This document shows, one piece after another, positions 32,801 to 40,391 of a stretch of 64,000 nt of DNA. The position numbers and the translations under genes are program-made. This DNA comes from Pogona vitticeps (Eukaryota > Chordata > Lepidosauria > Squamata > Agamidae), in assembly GCF_051106095.1 (NCBI RefSeq), contig NC_135786.1, positions 214,217,001-214,281,000 on the forward strand. The letters are read 5' to 3'. Position 1 is the first letter of the stretch; each line of letters begins with the position of its first letter. The notes beneath the pieces are model-generated. The model was not told where the DNA came from and ran no database searches. It worked only from the letters and a program-made list of their open reading frames with translations.

Positions 32801-35717
32801 CAAACAACTGGAGAACAATCTTCTTGAAACATTCAAGAGGTAAATGTCTTAGAACTGCAGAGCTGGAAGGGACCCTATGGATCATTGAGACCAGCTCTTG
32901 TCAAGGAAACACACTGGGGAATCAAACTCCCAACCGGGATCAAGTCCAGAGCCAGATACCTAAACCACTGAGCTATCCAGCTGTCCAGAAAGAGCAGGTC
33001 AGAGTAAAAACCATGGGCTGTGATATGTAGTGAAATGTCTAACTTACTGCTCACATGCTCAGTCTGCTGTATATTTCGCCTTTGTTTATTTTTACCTTGC
33101 TGGATGGTTCTTTAAAATGTCCACTGTTTCCCTACCAGTAACAAAAATGCATATATTGGGAAAAGTGTGTGAAAACGCTTTTTTGAGGGGTGGGTGTGGA
33201 TTTTTTTGGAAAGTTGAGAACTGCCAATGTGATGGAATGAACCAAAGATGGGAAAGAATAAGAATCTGATAACAACGAAAATAGACAGATTCATCCACTC
33301 TATTAAAAGCATTAAAGCACACAAGCCTGCTAGTTAGAAAAAGGCGTTTTAAAAAAACTTTGGGTGAATTTGTATATGGAATAATAACCTTCTAATGTAC
33401 TTCATATGTTGTTGCTTCTAAACTGGGAATATGCTTTTTTTTTTAAATCTTAGACGTCCTCCTGCAAAAAGAACAAATTATATTAAACATGGGACCTTAG
33501 CCCCATTTCTTTGTCCCTGGGATAAGTTGACCCAAGCTTGGGAGGAGAGAAACAAGGCTCACAGAAGGGACATGCACACATCAGCCCCAGAGGTTGAAGC
33601 ATGTGTAAATGAAGAAGAAGTTTCTTGTAATCCCCTCTCTGGAGCACACGTGGTTGAATCCCCAGTGACGGGCAAATTGGATGAGAATATGCACTGCCAA
33701 AACATACCGATGGATGAAGATGAACAAATGGCAGATATATGCAAGAGAAATGAAGTTGTATCCAGTCGTGCCTTCTGTGTTCTCAGGTATGCAGAACAAA
33801 TGGATTCTTCAGATTAGGGGTGGAAGAACTTCTGGTCCTCTAAATCAGTGGTCCCCAACCTTGGGCCTCCAGAAATCCTGGCCAGCAGAGGTGGTGGTGA
33901 AGGCTTCTGAGAGTTGTAGTCCAAGAACATCTGGAGGCCCAAGGTTGGGAACCACTGCTCTAAATGCTGTTTGTACATCTATCATCCCTCACCACTGGCT
34001 ACAGTAAGAGGTTTAGTCCAACATCATCTAGTAGGAGCTATACCTTTCCTATCTTGTCAAGTTATAGAGTATTTTGTCCTCTAGCTTTGGAGCATCTCAC
34101 ATAAATCTTGCTTAGCCATTGTGCCACTCCCAGTTTCCATCTATCTTGTAATCACATGTCTTGCAGACTGGGTTATCATATTTGTAGTTTTAGAAGGGAG
34201 AGACATGTTAGTCTGTGCTAATGTGTTAGGCAAAAACAAAACAAATATAAAGAAGAGAAAAACGTGGCATCTCTTTGCTGACAAGTCCACTTCTTCAGAC
34301 ATTACTTGAAGTGGAGTGGTCCATGAAATCTCACATTAAAATATAGCAGTTAGTCTTTAAGGTGTCACAAAATTTTTGTCTTTCGTTTTGTTTTGTTTTT
34401 ACCTGGCATGGGTTATAATAGTCTGTATTGTATATGTTTCTTGGTGCTTGCTGCTGGGTATGGGCTTCTTTGAAGGTAAGCATCATCTGAGTCTAAATAT
34501 GTAACAGTAATACGTGTCTGTGTACACATACACACTGCCCTTTAGATTTTTTTTCAGGTGCAGATGCTGTGCTTGTACCTGCACATTTCAATAAACTGAA
34601 TCAGAGCAATTAGCTGTTAAGAAGAAGCATACTGCTATTACAAGTTTTTTTTAAATAAAAGTCCATGCTTCTAGTTTACATATCTATGTGATGCGTTTTG
34701 TGAACTGGAGTAGTTAGAGTATTGAACCCTACTTAATAAATATCAGTAGACTGTGAGGAATCCCAGAGCTTCCGAAATACACAAAGCTTTATTAAAATCT
34801 CAAGGTAGAGAAAGCCCTAAACACAAGATGGTAGAGACCTGACATGCTTAGTGGCTTCAGAATGTTAAGTTTCATTTTGGGGAGGGGAAGAAGAAATGAT
34901 GTGTGGTGGGAAGAGATAGAAAGGAATAGAATAACTTAGGAAAAGGTATGATTAGCTAATTGGTTGAAAAAAGCATCCTACACTGCAGCATTTTGCAGGC
35001 CTCATCAGTTTTTCTGTTTTTGTTAAACTGCAAGCAAACCTGACATGTTACCCTTTCAACAGGAGCAGGAGGTTCTTGAGGCGAGTGTCCGTATGGTGTC
35101 AGCCTACATCTGGCAAAAAGCGGAGGATGCAGCGCCTTGCTTCCAAGCAAAATCAAGAGGACCTGACTGAGGAGGCTCTCTTGCCTATCTTCCAGCGCTA
35201 CCCCAGGGCACTTGTGTGGGTCAGTTTATCCCTCATCAGAAGAGGTAGCCCTGAGTTGCACACAATGATTTGCATTCCCACCCAAGAAGATATCTTACAG
35301 CTTGGGAAAGACCAGCAGTTCTGCGGACCTCAGGAACCGAAACACAGCGACCGATTTAAAAGCAAGCTATCAAAACGAAAGGGAAAGAAAACAGGAAAGA
35401 ATACTGGAGAGGCAAAAGAATGTAGTGGCTCCGACACTGGGAAAGTATCACAAAGTGAACATAAAAATCTGGTTCTGGGCTTGTGGCCTGACCCTCTGCC
35501 GGATGTTGTATCTCACTGTTCCAGACTTCTTTTGGGTGTTGTCACTCAAGGGGACTTCTCCTTGGCCTCTGGCTGTGGTGAAGCTCTGGGGTTTGTTAGT
35601 TTGACAGGATTGTTGCATATGTTGACTGGCCAGCCAGAGGACAAAAAAGGGCTTGTCTTGTTGAGAAATCCAGCATCACTACAATACAGATTTGCCAGGC
35701 TTACTGTTGAAGTCTGA
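11690..35717 (+). CDS. POP1: POP1, protein subunit of RNase P and RNase MRP (complete, 15 coding exons)
   Basis: POP1 is the largest protein of nuclear RNase P (tRNA 5' maturation) and RNase MRP (pre-rRNA processing); it holds the catalytic RNA in the nucleolus. Fifteen GT-AG exons total 2,946 coding bases with unbroken phase: 981 residues plus stop (human about 1,024). It starts [18 protein letters not shown] and ends [11 protein letters not shown], both very close to human. POP1_N domain: about residues 80-215, with RRRAMSHN and [21 protein letters not shown] basic linker around 345-370 precedes [20 protein letters not shown]-type domain: about 538-650, with [19 protein letters not shown] and [10 protein letters not shown]-terminal domain: about 764-981, with [15 protein letters not shown]. 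The N-terminal linker is 33 residues shorter than human; other losses lie in the variable region before the C-terminal domain. No break was seen. Confidence 0.97.
11870..12035 (-). repeat. SINE fragment, 'GCAAAGTGTGCTGC' family
   Basis: AAAAGCAAAGTGTGCTGCTC, then GCACCCTCTGGGTTG, and GGATGGAATGCTGAGTTAACC matches the 3' part of the fuller copies at 49316 (plus) and 52745 (minus). It starts 35 bases after POP1 exon 2. Confidence 0.6.
12180..12550 (-). mobile_element. CR1 LINE 3' fragment
   Basis: The minus strand encodes [20 protein letters not shown], then GQDLFLI and [10 protein letters not shown], the well-known C-terminus of CR1 ORF2. The CR1-like 3' end GTTGGAAGAGCCCC...TGCAGGAATTT lies at the low-coordinate side. 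The middle is AT-rich and diverged. Confidence 0.7.
12806..12836. repeat. (ATTC)n microsatellite
   Basis: About eight ATTC units with one short interruption, in POP1 intron 2. Confidence 0.85.
13285..13445 (-). repeat. Sauria-type SINE tail, minus orientation
   Basis: GTGGCGTCAAGTCAAATCCAAC is the reverse complement of the Sauria-type tail GTTG...TTGACTTGATGGCAC seen at 59170-59210. The rest of the SINE continues to about 13445 with lower similarity. Confidence 0.5.
13992..14165 (+). repeat. tRNA-derived SINE, 5'-truncated, 10-bp target duplication
   Basis: TACAGGGAAA flanks the insert at 13982-13991 and 14166-14175. The insert is the 3' part of the family at 7956-8295 and ends CTAAATGTCAAGGGGAACC. 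It sits directly upstream of POP1 exon 3; the polypyrimidine tract begins only about 15 bases after the duplication. Confidence 0.8.
14206..14280 (+). CDS. POP1: POP1 exon 3
   Basis: 75 bases, acceptor CCAACAG, donor AACAG|GTAAGT, phase 1 on both sides. Encodes a low-similarity linker, [14 protein letters not shown] through EMPTFVT. It lies just downstream of a SINE whose right target duplication ends at 14175, 30 bases before the exon. Confidence 0.87.
14281..15524. other. POP1: POP1 intron 3, mostly unassigned
   Basis: A fragment near 14940-15090 (CAGCCGCCACCTTGAGATTC and onward) looks like an interspersed repeat, but I cannot name it. Short near-inverted copies of 'ACCTAGCAGATAGTC/CAACCTGTTTGAAAAC' occur near 14340-14395. 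There is no coding signal. Confidence 0.4.
15525..15700 (+). CDS. POP1: POP1 exon 4
   Basis: 176 bases, acceptor TATTTCAG, donor ATGGAG|GTTGTT. Encodes residues 74-132, including [33 protein letters not shown] and [10 protein letters not shown], the start of the POP1_N domain. The donor GTTGTT departs from the GTAAGT/GTGAGT consensus, so a weak site is possible. Confidence 0.95.
16000..16360 (+). repeat. tRNA-derived SINE interrupted by an AT-rich palindromic insert
   Basis: The SINE head GGTGGTGTATTGGATAGAGTG (16000-16065) resumes at about 16235 with CCATGCAAACCCGTGGAAC and ends near 16355 with AACAATAACATG. The insert at about 16075-16225 is built from GATTTAAATC and its inversions. Confidence 0.6.
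16415..16663 (+). CDS. POP1: POP1 exon 5
   Basis: 249 bases, phase 0 on both sides, acceptor TTTCACAG, donor CTTCAG|GTATTG. Encodes residues 133-215 with [20 protein letters not shown] and [20 protein letters not shown], the most conserved block of POP1. Confidence 0.97.
16664..18414. other. POP1: POP1 intron 5, mostly unassigned
   Basis: A fragment at about 17205-17300 (GACTTTCATGGACTGTAGCC, CCCACTTCTTCAG) belongs to the sauropsid repeat that also appears at 31600 and 34300. The long stretch 17300-18414 shows no gene or nameable repeat. Confidence 0.45.
18415..18502 (+). CDS. POP1: POP1 exon 6
   Basis: 88 bases, acceptor TATATCAG, donor TGCAG|GTAATA. Encodes [18 protein letters not shown] and ARMCNVDA; human has [18 protein letters not shown] at the same place. 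Confidence 0.95.
18745..18965 (+). repeat. Sauria-type SINE
   Basis: GGATAACTCAGTGGTTTCGG (tRNA-like A box), then CCAGAAGAAGGGAATGGTAA, CCACTTCTGAGTATTC and TGGAAAACCCTGGAATAAGATGGCAC match the copy at 58975-59218 over most of their length. Confidence 0.7.
19681..19961. mobile_element. hAT-like DNA transposon remnant with 8-bp target duplication
   Basis: Left end CAGGGGTCCCCAACCCCTGGG with right end GGATGGGATCCACTG; flanks CTTTAAAG (19673-19680) and CTTTAAAT (19962-19969) differ by one base. The CAG...CTG ends and 8-bp duplication are the hAT signature. The interior, GACCGGTACTGGGCCATGGC, resembles non-autonomous Charlie-type elements. It lies in POP1 intron 6. Confidence 0.75.
20181..20368 (+). 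CDS. POP1: POP1 exon 7
   Basis: 188 bases, acceptor TTCCCCAG, donor AAGCAG|GTACAG. Encodes residues 245-307, including [20 protein letters not shown] and the [11 protein letters not shown] end matching human LWIWLHPTLKQ. Confidence 0.95.
20700..20940 (-). repeat. tRNA-derived SINE, old, minus orientation
   Basis: The right part reads GGAATTGAATTGCGGTGATG...CTTCTACATGCACACC...GCTCTGTTGCTGAACTATGG, the reverse complement of a tRNA-Ala-like SINE head. A short TA/CA microsatellite lies at 20660-20700. Confidence 0.5.
21232..21482 (+). CDS. POP1: POP1 exon 8
   Basis: 251 bases, acceptor CTCTGTAG, donor ATACG|GTAATC, ending in phase 2. Encodes the acidic-then-basic linker ([12 protein letters not shown]) and the conserved [17 protein letters not shown]. 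Confidence 0.95.
21583..21676 (+). CDS. POP1: POP1 exon 9
   Basis: 94 bases, acceptor CTCTTCAG, donor CATACA|GTAAGT. Encodes [17 protein letters not shown] followed by [12 protein letters not shown]. Intron 8 is only 100 bases long. Confidence 0.94.
22226..22607. mobile_element. Tigger-like MITE with internal 21-bp array
   Basis: Ends CAGTGGTGCCTCGCATAACG and CGCTATGCGGGGCACCACTG are inverted repeats, flanked by TA on both sides (22224-22225, 22608-22609). The TA target and the CAGTGGTGCCTCGC end fit Tc1/mariner elements of Tigger/pogo type. The interior holds a six-unit array with AAAATGGC near 22351, 22371, 22413, 22434 and 22455, and a degraded unit (AAAATGAC) at 22392. It lies in POP1 intron 9 and ends 39 bases before exon 10. 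Confidence 0.85.
22647..22758 (+). CDS. POP1: POP1 exon 10
   Basis: 112 bases, acceptor GCCTTCTAG, donor CTGCAGG|GTAAAC. Encodes [17 protein letters not shown] and [16 protein letters not shown] Tigger-like MITE ends 39 bases before the exon. Confidence 0.94.
23010..23665 (-). mobile_element. L2-like LINE 3' fragment with long open frame
   Basis: The minus strand keeps 133 codons open (23627-23226): [59 protein letters not shown]. This is the C-terminus of the ORF2 of L2-like LINEs. The 3' end TTTTATTTATATGCCACATT lies at the low side. It is less decayed than the copy at 1125-2330 and lies in POP1 intron 10, antisense to POP1. Confidence 0.75.
23956..24495. mobile_element. Tigger-like element, 'CAGTGGGGTCTCTACTTAAG' subfamily
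   Basis: Ends CAGTGGGGTCTCTACTTAAG and CTTAAGTAGAGACCCCACTG are perfect inverted repeats, flanked by TA (23954-23955, 24496-24497). A second right-end-like sequence, AAGTAGAGGTTCCACTG followed by TA, lies inside at about 24335-24353. The interior repeats 'CTTAAGAAC' and 'CGGATTAAGTTCTTAAG' several times. Confidence 0.85.
24859..24975 (+). CDS. POP1: POP1 exon 11
   Basis: 117 bases, acceptor TTTTTTAAG, donor ATCAAG|GTAAAG. Encodes [20 protein letters not shown]. Residues D478 and R480 correspond to human D511 and R513, sites reported mutated in anauxetic dysplasia; both are kept here. The acceptor has AAG rather than CAG/TAG. Confidence 0.95.
25102..25170 (+). other. tRNA-like sequence (tRNA pseudogene or SINE head)
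   Basis: GGTCTTG pairs with CGAGGCC through seven positions (two G-T pairs), followed by discriminator A. GCTCAGTGGAAGC gives a D-arm-like hairpin. TCTGT/ACAGA close an eight-base anticodon-type loop. CCAGG/CCTGG close a normal TTCGAAT T-loop with a perfect B box. The spacer at position 8-9 is one base short and the anticodon loop one base long, so a functional tRNA is unlikely. POP1 intron 11. Confidence 0.4.
26353..26414. repeat. Two-copy 30-bp tandem repeat
   Basis: The unit TTGTGTTGTGTTTGAAGGTAA...CAGTGTTT occurs twice in direct tandem with exact 30-base period and no difference across the repeated part. POP1 intron 11. Confidence 0.9.
26590..26880 (-). repeat. Sauria-type SINE, minus orientation, diverged
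   Basis: GGGTTTTCTGGGGTATAAAG, then TACTCAGAAGAGG, is the reverse complement of the CCACTTCTGAGTATTC...GGAAAACC block seen in the plus copies at 18745 and 58975. Confidence 0.5.
26919..28319. mobile_element. Tigger-like element (outer), interrupted by a second Tigger-like element
   Basis: The outer left end CAGTGGTGCCTCGCTTGAC (TA at 26917-26918) and outer right end GCGAGGCACCACTG (TA at 28320-28321) enclose 1,401 bases. Between 27051 and 28015 lies a complete inner element with its own ends and TA sites; removing it leaves about 430 bases, the same size as the simple copy at 53580-54014. POP1 intron 11. Confidence 0.8.
27051..28015. mobile_element. Tigger-like element (inner, nested), with internal palindromes
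   Basis: Left end CAGTGGTGCCTCGCATAGTG and right end AAGCGAGGCACCACTG, with TA on both sides (27049-27050, 28016-28017). The interior has two large inverted-repeat units around 27400-27540 and 27580-27730, both with GGCTTTGATCTGA...ATTAAT...TTTTTGTGAATT arms and CTGTCAGATTTTGACAG-like centres. Confidence 0.8.
28534..29048. mobile_element. Tigger-like element, 'CAGTGGGGTCTTGACTT' subfamily
   Basis: Ends CAGTGGGGTCTTGACTTGAG and CTTAAGTCAAGACCCCACTG are inverted repeats, flanked by TA (28532-28533, 29049-29050). Related to the element at 23956-24495 but with a different subterminal word (TTGACTT versus CTACTTA). POP1 intron 11, about 270 bases before exon 12. Confidence 0.85.
29316..29431 (+). 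CDS. POP1: POP1 exon 12
   Basis: 116 bases, acceptor TCTTTCAG, donor GAACAG|GTAACT. Encodes [20 protein letters not shown] followed by [19 protein letters not shown]. It follows a 4.3-kb intron filled with transposons. Confidence 0.95.
29545..29760 (-). mobile_element. L2-like LINE 3' end
   Basis: (TTTATTTG)n followed by ATTCCATTTATACCCTGCC and CATTCTAGGCAGCTTACGAC is the minus-strand L2-like 3' terminus. POP1 intron 12. Confidence 0.6.
29760..30130 (+). repeat. Two tRNA-derived SINE fragments in tandem
   Basis: Two A-box-like starts, CTGGTAAAGCATAGTGGCTAG (29760) and AGTGTAATGTAGCAGCTAC (29910), each lead a SINE body; the second ends GTAGAATATAAATGCAGCTAATAAATAA. Together they fill most of POP1 intron 12 before 30130. 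Confidence 0.5.
30618..30809 (+). CDS. POP1: POP1 exon 13
   Basis: 192 bases, phase 0 on both sides, acceptor CCTCTTAG, donor CCTTTT|GTGAGT. Encodes residues 538-601 with [20 protein letters not shown] and [21 protein letters not shown]549 and G550 correspond to human P582 and G583 and are conserved. Confidence 0.96.
30810..32684. other. POP1: POP1 intron 13, mostly unassigned
   Basis: Near 31555-31690, GACTAACTGCTGTAGTTTAA, paired ATGAGCTCA...TTAAAAT blocks and TTCTTTAAGGTGCCACA belong to a recurring sauropsid repeat. No gene was seen. Confidence 0.45.
32685..32839 (+). CDS. POP1: POP1 exon 14
   Basis: 155 bases, acceptor CATTGTAG, donor AAGAG|GTAAAT, ending in phase 2. Encodes [20 protein letters not shown] and DYPDCPAG, the end of the POPLD-type region. 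Confidence 0.95.
32850..32990. repeat. Interspersed repeat beginning 'AACTGCAGAGCTGGAAGGGACCC'
   Basis: The block GAGCTGGAAGGGACCCTATG and the end ACCTAAACCACTGAGCTATCC look like a SINE with an inverted tRNA-like head. It starts 10 bases after POP1 exon 14. Confidence 0.5.
33454..33786 (+). CDS. POP1: POP1 exon 15
   Basis: 333 bases, acceptor AATCTTAG, donor CTCAG|GTATGC. Encodes [20 protein letters not shown] followed by a long acidic, poorly conserved linker, and ends SSRAFCVLR. Most length difference from human outside the N-terminus lies in this linker. Confidence 0.93.
33846..33957. mobile_element. hAT-like hairpin MITE, 8-bp target duplication
   Basis: Ends CAGTGGTCCCCAACCTTGGG and CCCAAGGTTGGGAACCACTG are inverted; CTCTAAAT flanks exactly (33838-33845, 33958-33965). 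It shares GGCCAGCAGAGGTGGTGGTG with the copies at 37848 and 44761. It starts about 60 bases after POP1 exon 15. Confidence 0.9.
34180..34400. repeat. Sauropsid repeat with 'TTAGTCTTTAAGGTGTCAC'
   Basis: It contains GAGAGACATGTTAGTCTGTGC, GACAAGTCCACTTCTTCAGA and GCAGTTAGTCTTTAAGGTGT. Fragments of the same sequence occur at about 9560, 11080, 17205 and 31555. I recognise the pattern from other reptile sequence but not its family. Confidence 0.55.
35063..35717 (+). CDS. POP1: POP1 exon 16 (last coding exon and stop)
   Basis: Acceptor TTTCAACAG, then 655 coding bases to the stop at 35715-35717. Encodes residues 764-981: [47 protein letters not shown], a lysine-rich stretch, then [20 protein letters not shown] and [13 protein letters not shown] to the end. 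This is the C-terminal domain, very close to human. Confidence 0.97.
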
Positions 35718-36530
35718 CTTTGGCTTGAAATTTGGTGGCATGTAAGAGTACAAAAGACACTTTCCCCTGAAAGTATACATGGTTCTAAATGTAGATTCAA
35801 AGACTTGGTAAAGGTGTGTCACCTTTGTTCCCTTGCATCAGGAATGTGGCTTTACAGTTCTGTATAACTTGATCTCAAAGTAACCTCTTCATTGCTTAAA
35901 GGCACAGAGGTTTTCTGAATGTGTGTACACTTTAAAACATTTTAAAATGAGGAACTCATTTAATTCGGGTAAGTGATTAACCTCCCCCAGCATTCTATTC
36001 AGCTCAAAACTGCTAGCATGTACATTTCAAGTAATTAATTATTCTCTTAAACTACTGACCAGCCTGCCTGTGGTCATACATTCAGCAAGTACAGTTTTTA
36101 TGTGCCCACATATTCCCCAAGTAAGATTCCTTGTCTTCTGGTCCTTGGGACAAACATGGTTTTATCTCACGGCCCTAATCAAATAATGTCAAAAACTGTG
36201 TACCCTGAATCTGTCCAAAATGTTTCATTGTAACAGTAAACCTGTTAAAGCTATGAAGTATTAATTGCATGGAAGGTTGGTTGCCTAGTGTTAGCCTTGG
36301 CTCTTAGCAATGAGTTATAATGTATTCTATTTTGAAGAATTCTTCAGCATTTTAAAATGAAGATAGTTTTCTCCCTTCTTCTGTAAACCATGCTAGCTTC
36401 CATGAAAGAGAAGTAAAATCATGTTGCTTTGTCATGGACTGTAACACTTTAAAAGAGTAACTCCTTTATCCAGTCAGTAAATATGTCAGAGATACTTAAA
36501 ATGCAATAAACACCCTCAGAATGTAAGAAT
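35718..36530 (+). other. POP1: POP1 3' UTR (end inferred)
   Basis: Unique-looking AT-rich sequence follows the stop. The first good polyadenylation signal, AATAAA at 36505-36510, is followed by GT/T-rich sequence, so cleavage near 36525-36535 is likely. No other coding signal is visible here. Confidence 0.6.
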
Positions 36531-36689
36531 AATATTTGTTTGTGTTTTAAACTCTTATATGAAAACATATTTGGTAGAGGGTCTTCCTTTCATACATCCC
36601 TTTTCAGTGGATCTTAAGTGCTAATCTAATATGGTGTCCTTCCTGTTTTTATAAAGATCTTTGTTTCTTTCATCAATGGTCTTTAAGTT

Positions 36690-36890
36690 TATGAGTAGAG
36701 ATGGGCACAACTGTTGGTTCACCAGTTCGTGCAGTTCATTTAGTGGCTGAACAGGTATTTGGTGCTTCAAGGCCCCGCCTCCTCCTGCGGTCACCCACTC
36801 GGAGGCAGCACACAGAGGAGGCAGGGCAAGGAAGCGAAGCTGCTGCCTCCAAGTGACCTCCCACAGATCTGAGGCTATATAACACATGAG
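36690..36890. repeat. Interspersed repeat starting 'AGTAGAGATGGGCACAA'
   Basis: AGAGATGGGCACAACTGTTGG, GGTTCACCAGTTCGTG and a GC-rich CCCCGCCTCCTCCTGCGGTC block stand out from AT-rich surroundings. It looks like a short transposon remnant with the AGAGATGGG end word shared by the foldback elements at 46588 and 58297, but homology is not shown. Confidence 0.4.
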
Positions 36891-37847
36891 CAAACCTTAA
36901 ACGTCTCTACAGACTGGTGCTTGTACTTCCACAGTTTGTTCTAAGATCAAAGCTATGCCCATAGAAACTTAGGGTTTTGCTTTTTCATTATCGATAAATG
37001 CTCTTAGTTTAACACACTGTTTAAAATTCATTTATATAATTAAGAAATGCCTGCTGTCATTAAAAGGGAAATATAGATTAAAGCTATTTGTGTCTTGGAG
37101 AAGATACTTGTGTTTTGGAAGGGTTTAATTGCTCTGTTTGTAATATGCTGTAGAAACAGCACAGCTAGTATGCTCTAATTAGTCGTTTTTTATTTTTTTT
37201 TAGGGATGCTGTTGTATTCTTCTGCACATTAAGGTACATTTCTCTTCCCTAGACTAAGCCTGACACAGTATATTTGTACTGTTACACATACAACTCAGTG
37301 CTATAGGGTCTGTATTATGGTATAGATTATGGCCGCCCAAGGGGCTTGCTCCTGTCTTATGTTACAGCTTGTTTTGTGTTGATGTTGTGCTGATTTAAAA
37401 GATGTGGGCGATTTCAGGTTAGAAGTCCAGTAGCATGCAAAACCTAGCAGTGTCAGCGCTGAAACTGGCCACAAGATGTCCCCATAGGGAAAGCAATGCC
37501 CTTTCTGGGATCATCAGCAGTTCCATAATGCATGAAATAACTGTGTGCAGATAATAAAAGCCTTCAGATAGCCTGCAACTAGATAAAAGTGTGTTTTGCC
37601 ATGGCAACAATGGATTTCAAATAACTTTGAATTGAATTCCATGTAGTGATTGTTCTTTATGGCATAGGCTTTAGACTGCCTAATTTTCTTGTCTCTTATT
37701 ACCTGAAAGCAGAATTAGTTAATTTAATTGTCCCGATCCTATATCCCCTGATACTTGGTCCCTGAATGGGAAACTGTAAAATTCAAAGGAGGAGGTAAAG
37801 GCAGGATGAGGAAACAGTGGAATACCACCTAATTTGGTCCTGTAGAA

Positions 37848-37983
37848 CAGTGGTCCCCAACCTTGGGCCTCCAGATGTTCTTGGACTACGACTCCCAGAA
37901 GCCTTCACCACCGCCTCTGCTGGCCAGGATTTCTGGGAGTTGATGTCCAAGAACATCTGGAGGCCCAAGGTTGCGGACCACTG
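37848..37983. mobile_element. hAT-like hairpin MITE, 8-bp target duplication
   Basis: Ends CAGTGGTCCCCAACCTTGGG and CCCAAGGTTGCGGACCACTG; CTGTAGAA flanks exactly (37840-37847, 37984-37991). The two arms pair almost fully around a centre near 37915. It is the same family as 33846 and 44761. Confidence 0.92.
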
Positions 37984-39834
37984 CTGTAGAACCCGGGCAC
38001 ATCTTCTGTGTTCATCATCTCTTTATATGTAGCATGTGTTCCTTTAGCTGAACTTTCATCAGCATGGGGTTTCCTAGATTTCATGGACTTCCGTTCCCTC
38101 TATCTGCAATGTGGATGTGGCTGAGGATGGACTATATGTCTGAAGTCCGGTGTATCTGAAGAGTACCAGGCTGAAGCTTTAGCTGTTCTCTCAACTCTTT
38201 GGATAACCAAGGTTTATTCAAGATATGATTATACTTCTAGCACTTCATACCATCAATGTGTTGATTATAAGAGTGGTGAACATTTTCTTTGTGCTTTAGG
38301 CAGGGATGTTGGCACGTATTTGGGTTCGAGTCCCAGTCTTTGGTACAAAGTCCTGAATCCCAAGTCCGAGTCTCTATTAAATGCAAGCTTCCCGCCCCCC
38401 CCATAAAAAAGGTAGCAGGTGAGTGGGTTCTGAGTAACAAGTCAAGTCTGAGTCATTGGGGGGGAACCAAGTCAGGTCTGAATTGAATTGACAGTCCCAT
38501 CCCTGGCTTTAGCTGAGGGTCCAAATTCCTGGTAATGATTAAAACTTTGGTACATGTCAAATATACCAAAGCAGTTGAGTAAAGCTACTGCTGCAGTCTG
38601 AAATCTTGCTTCTAATTTACATTACCCATACCAGGATTGGGCAGTTTCTGATAGTGATGGGTCAGGCCATGCCGTTGAATGCTGGCCTCTGGGCGGCAAA
38701 ATGCATGTACTTTAAAATAAGACATGTAGAAAGCGCATGCCTTGTTTTAAAGCATTTGGCAGCTTTAAAACAAGATGCACACTCCCTATGTGTCTTTTTA
38801 AAAAGTGAAACTCCAGGAGGAGTTGTTGCCATATGGCTCACAGACTCACACATAAATCAAGTATATGTGCTTGGGTGTTCAGTAAAATCTTCTTATTTTG
38901 TTCAGAGTTAAATTTAAACAATAATCTGTTGTGCATTTTGATGTATGTCACCATATTTTTTTCCTACCGTATGGAAGCACATTGTGTTCCTTTTTTCTCT
39001 GTCAGAGAGACTCTCATGGGAACTTTAGAAGAAGTTCAAAAAGCATGGTTAACGACAGTGGTGGCACACAGACAGTCCAAATCTTTGGGTCAAAGCCCTA
39101 AGTTGGGGAGATGGAAATCCCTTGAATTATCGCTTCAATTTTGGAAGAAGATACGTTTTGCAAAGTTTTATCAATGGCTAAGATTCTCTTGCACAATTAT
39201 GCTCCATTTACAAATTGAATATATTGCGTATATTGTATATTGAGAAAATTATGCACATTCTCTTTTCTATGCCAACTCGTACAACTCAGCATGCAACATA
39301 TCATGTCTATGCAGAATTCTAAATGTGATATAATTCACTGCTAGAAATTACATGTTTTGTATAACTGCACCACAGGATTTTGGCCAATATATTTTAGCGC
39401 CTTTTGAATCCACTTTTATATTTGAGTCTCAATCCAACATGGGATCTTTGCTTATTATTTTTACCATTTACCAATTAAAATACGAGGTGAAAGAAGAGAA
39501 AATTGGATAGGTTCACCTGAAATGGATTCCACTCTGGAAGAACCAGAAGATTGTGCCAAGTTACCCTTTTCCATGTGACTGCCAGCATAAATCAAAATAT
39601 GTGATATATTTCCTAGCTGGGAAATAGTATTTCTCATTGGTAGGAATGGTAAGGTAGCATGTCCTTTGCTATATGGCTAATTTAATATCTGCTTTTTTTA
39701 GGCTGATGGAGAAATTGGAAATACTATTTTCAAGCCAAATCGGATAGAAAAGAGAAGCATTAATCTTGGCAGCACTAAGTCTCCCATAAGTAACAGGTTT
39801 TCTGGTGACTCACATCACAGACTATTTAAGAGTA

Positions 39835-40260
39835 CCATTTGCCTATGCACTTATTAAAATATTTCTATTCCACTTTATAGCATAAGGCCTCCAAGTAAAG
39901 CACAGACAGTAAAACAACCAAAACACAATGGAAGGAAATTGACAGCACAGTTGGTTTGAGCCAAGCCATTGTCGCAAAAGCTTGATGGAGATACCATTTT
40001 TAAGTCAGACCTGAAATGAGGACTCCTTAGTGCCAATCAGACCTACAAGGAGAGGCCATGCCACATATATGGTGCCACAGCAAATGAGGCCCTTTCCAGT
40101 CTCCACATAATGTTTTGCTTGCCATATAGTGAGACACAGAAGAAATCTAGCGCTTAAAATTCTATTTCTTGGGACAGCCATTGTAAGCAATTGGTCCCAG
40201 AAAAAGGATTTGGTTAAGAATCTAAGCCCAGAGTCAGATACTTGGTCCAAGTTTGCAAAT
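39835..40260 (-). mobile_element. L2-like LINE remnant, heavily decayed
   Basis: TATTCCACTTTATAGCATAAG, GGCCTCCAAGTAAAGC and later GCAAATGAGGCCCTTTCCAG follow the order of the better L2-like tails at 23010 and 43715, but similarity is low. Confidence 0.4.
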
Positions 40261-40333
40261 CTTGAATCAGGAACTGTTGTCTACCTGAAAGATTTTAAAT
40301 AAGGCTTATTGAACCATTGCTTGCTTGCTTGCT

Positions 40334-40391
40334 CATTCATTCATTCATTCATTCATTCATTCATTCATTCATTCATTCATTCATTCATTCA
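40334..40391. repeat. (ATTC)n microsatellite
   Basis: About 14 near-perfect ATTC units, preceded by four GCTT units, suggesting growth from a compound seed. Confidence 0.92.

Noticed and set aside
35302-35604. Second open frame of 100 codons within the last POP1 exon
   Set aside because: It overlaps the conserved POP1 frame in another phase and has no conservation of its own.
38833-39243. Plus-strand open frame of 136 codons in the intergenic region
   Set aside because: No domain, no splice context, AT-rich and unlike any gene expected between POP1 and NIPAL2.
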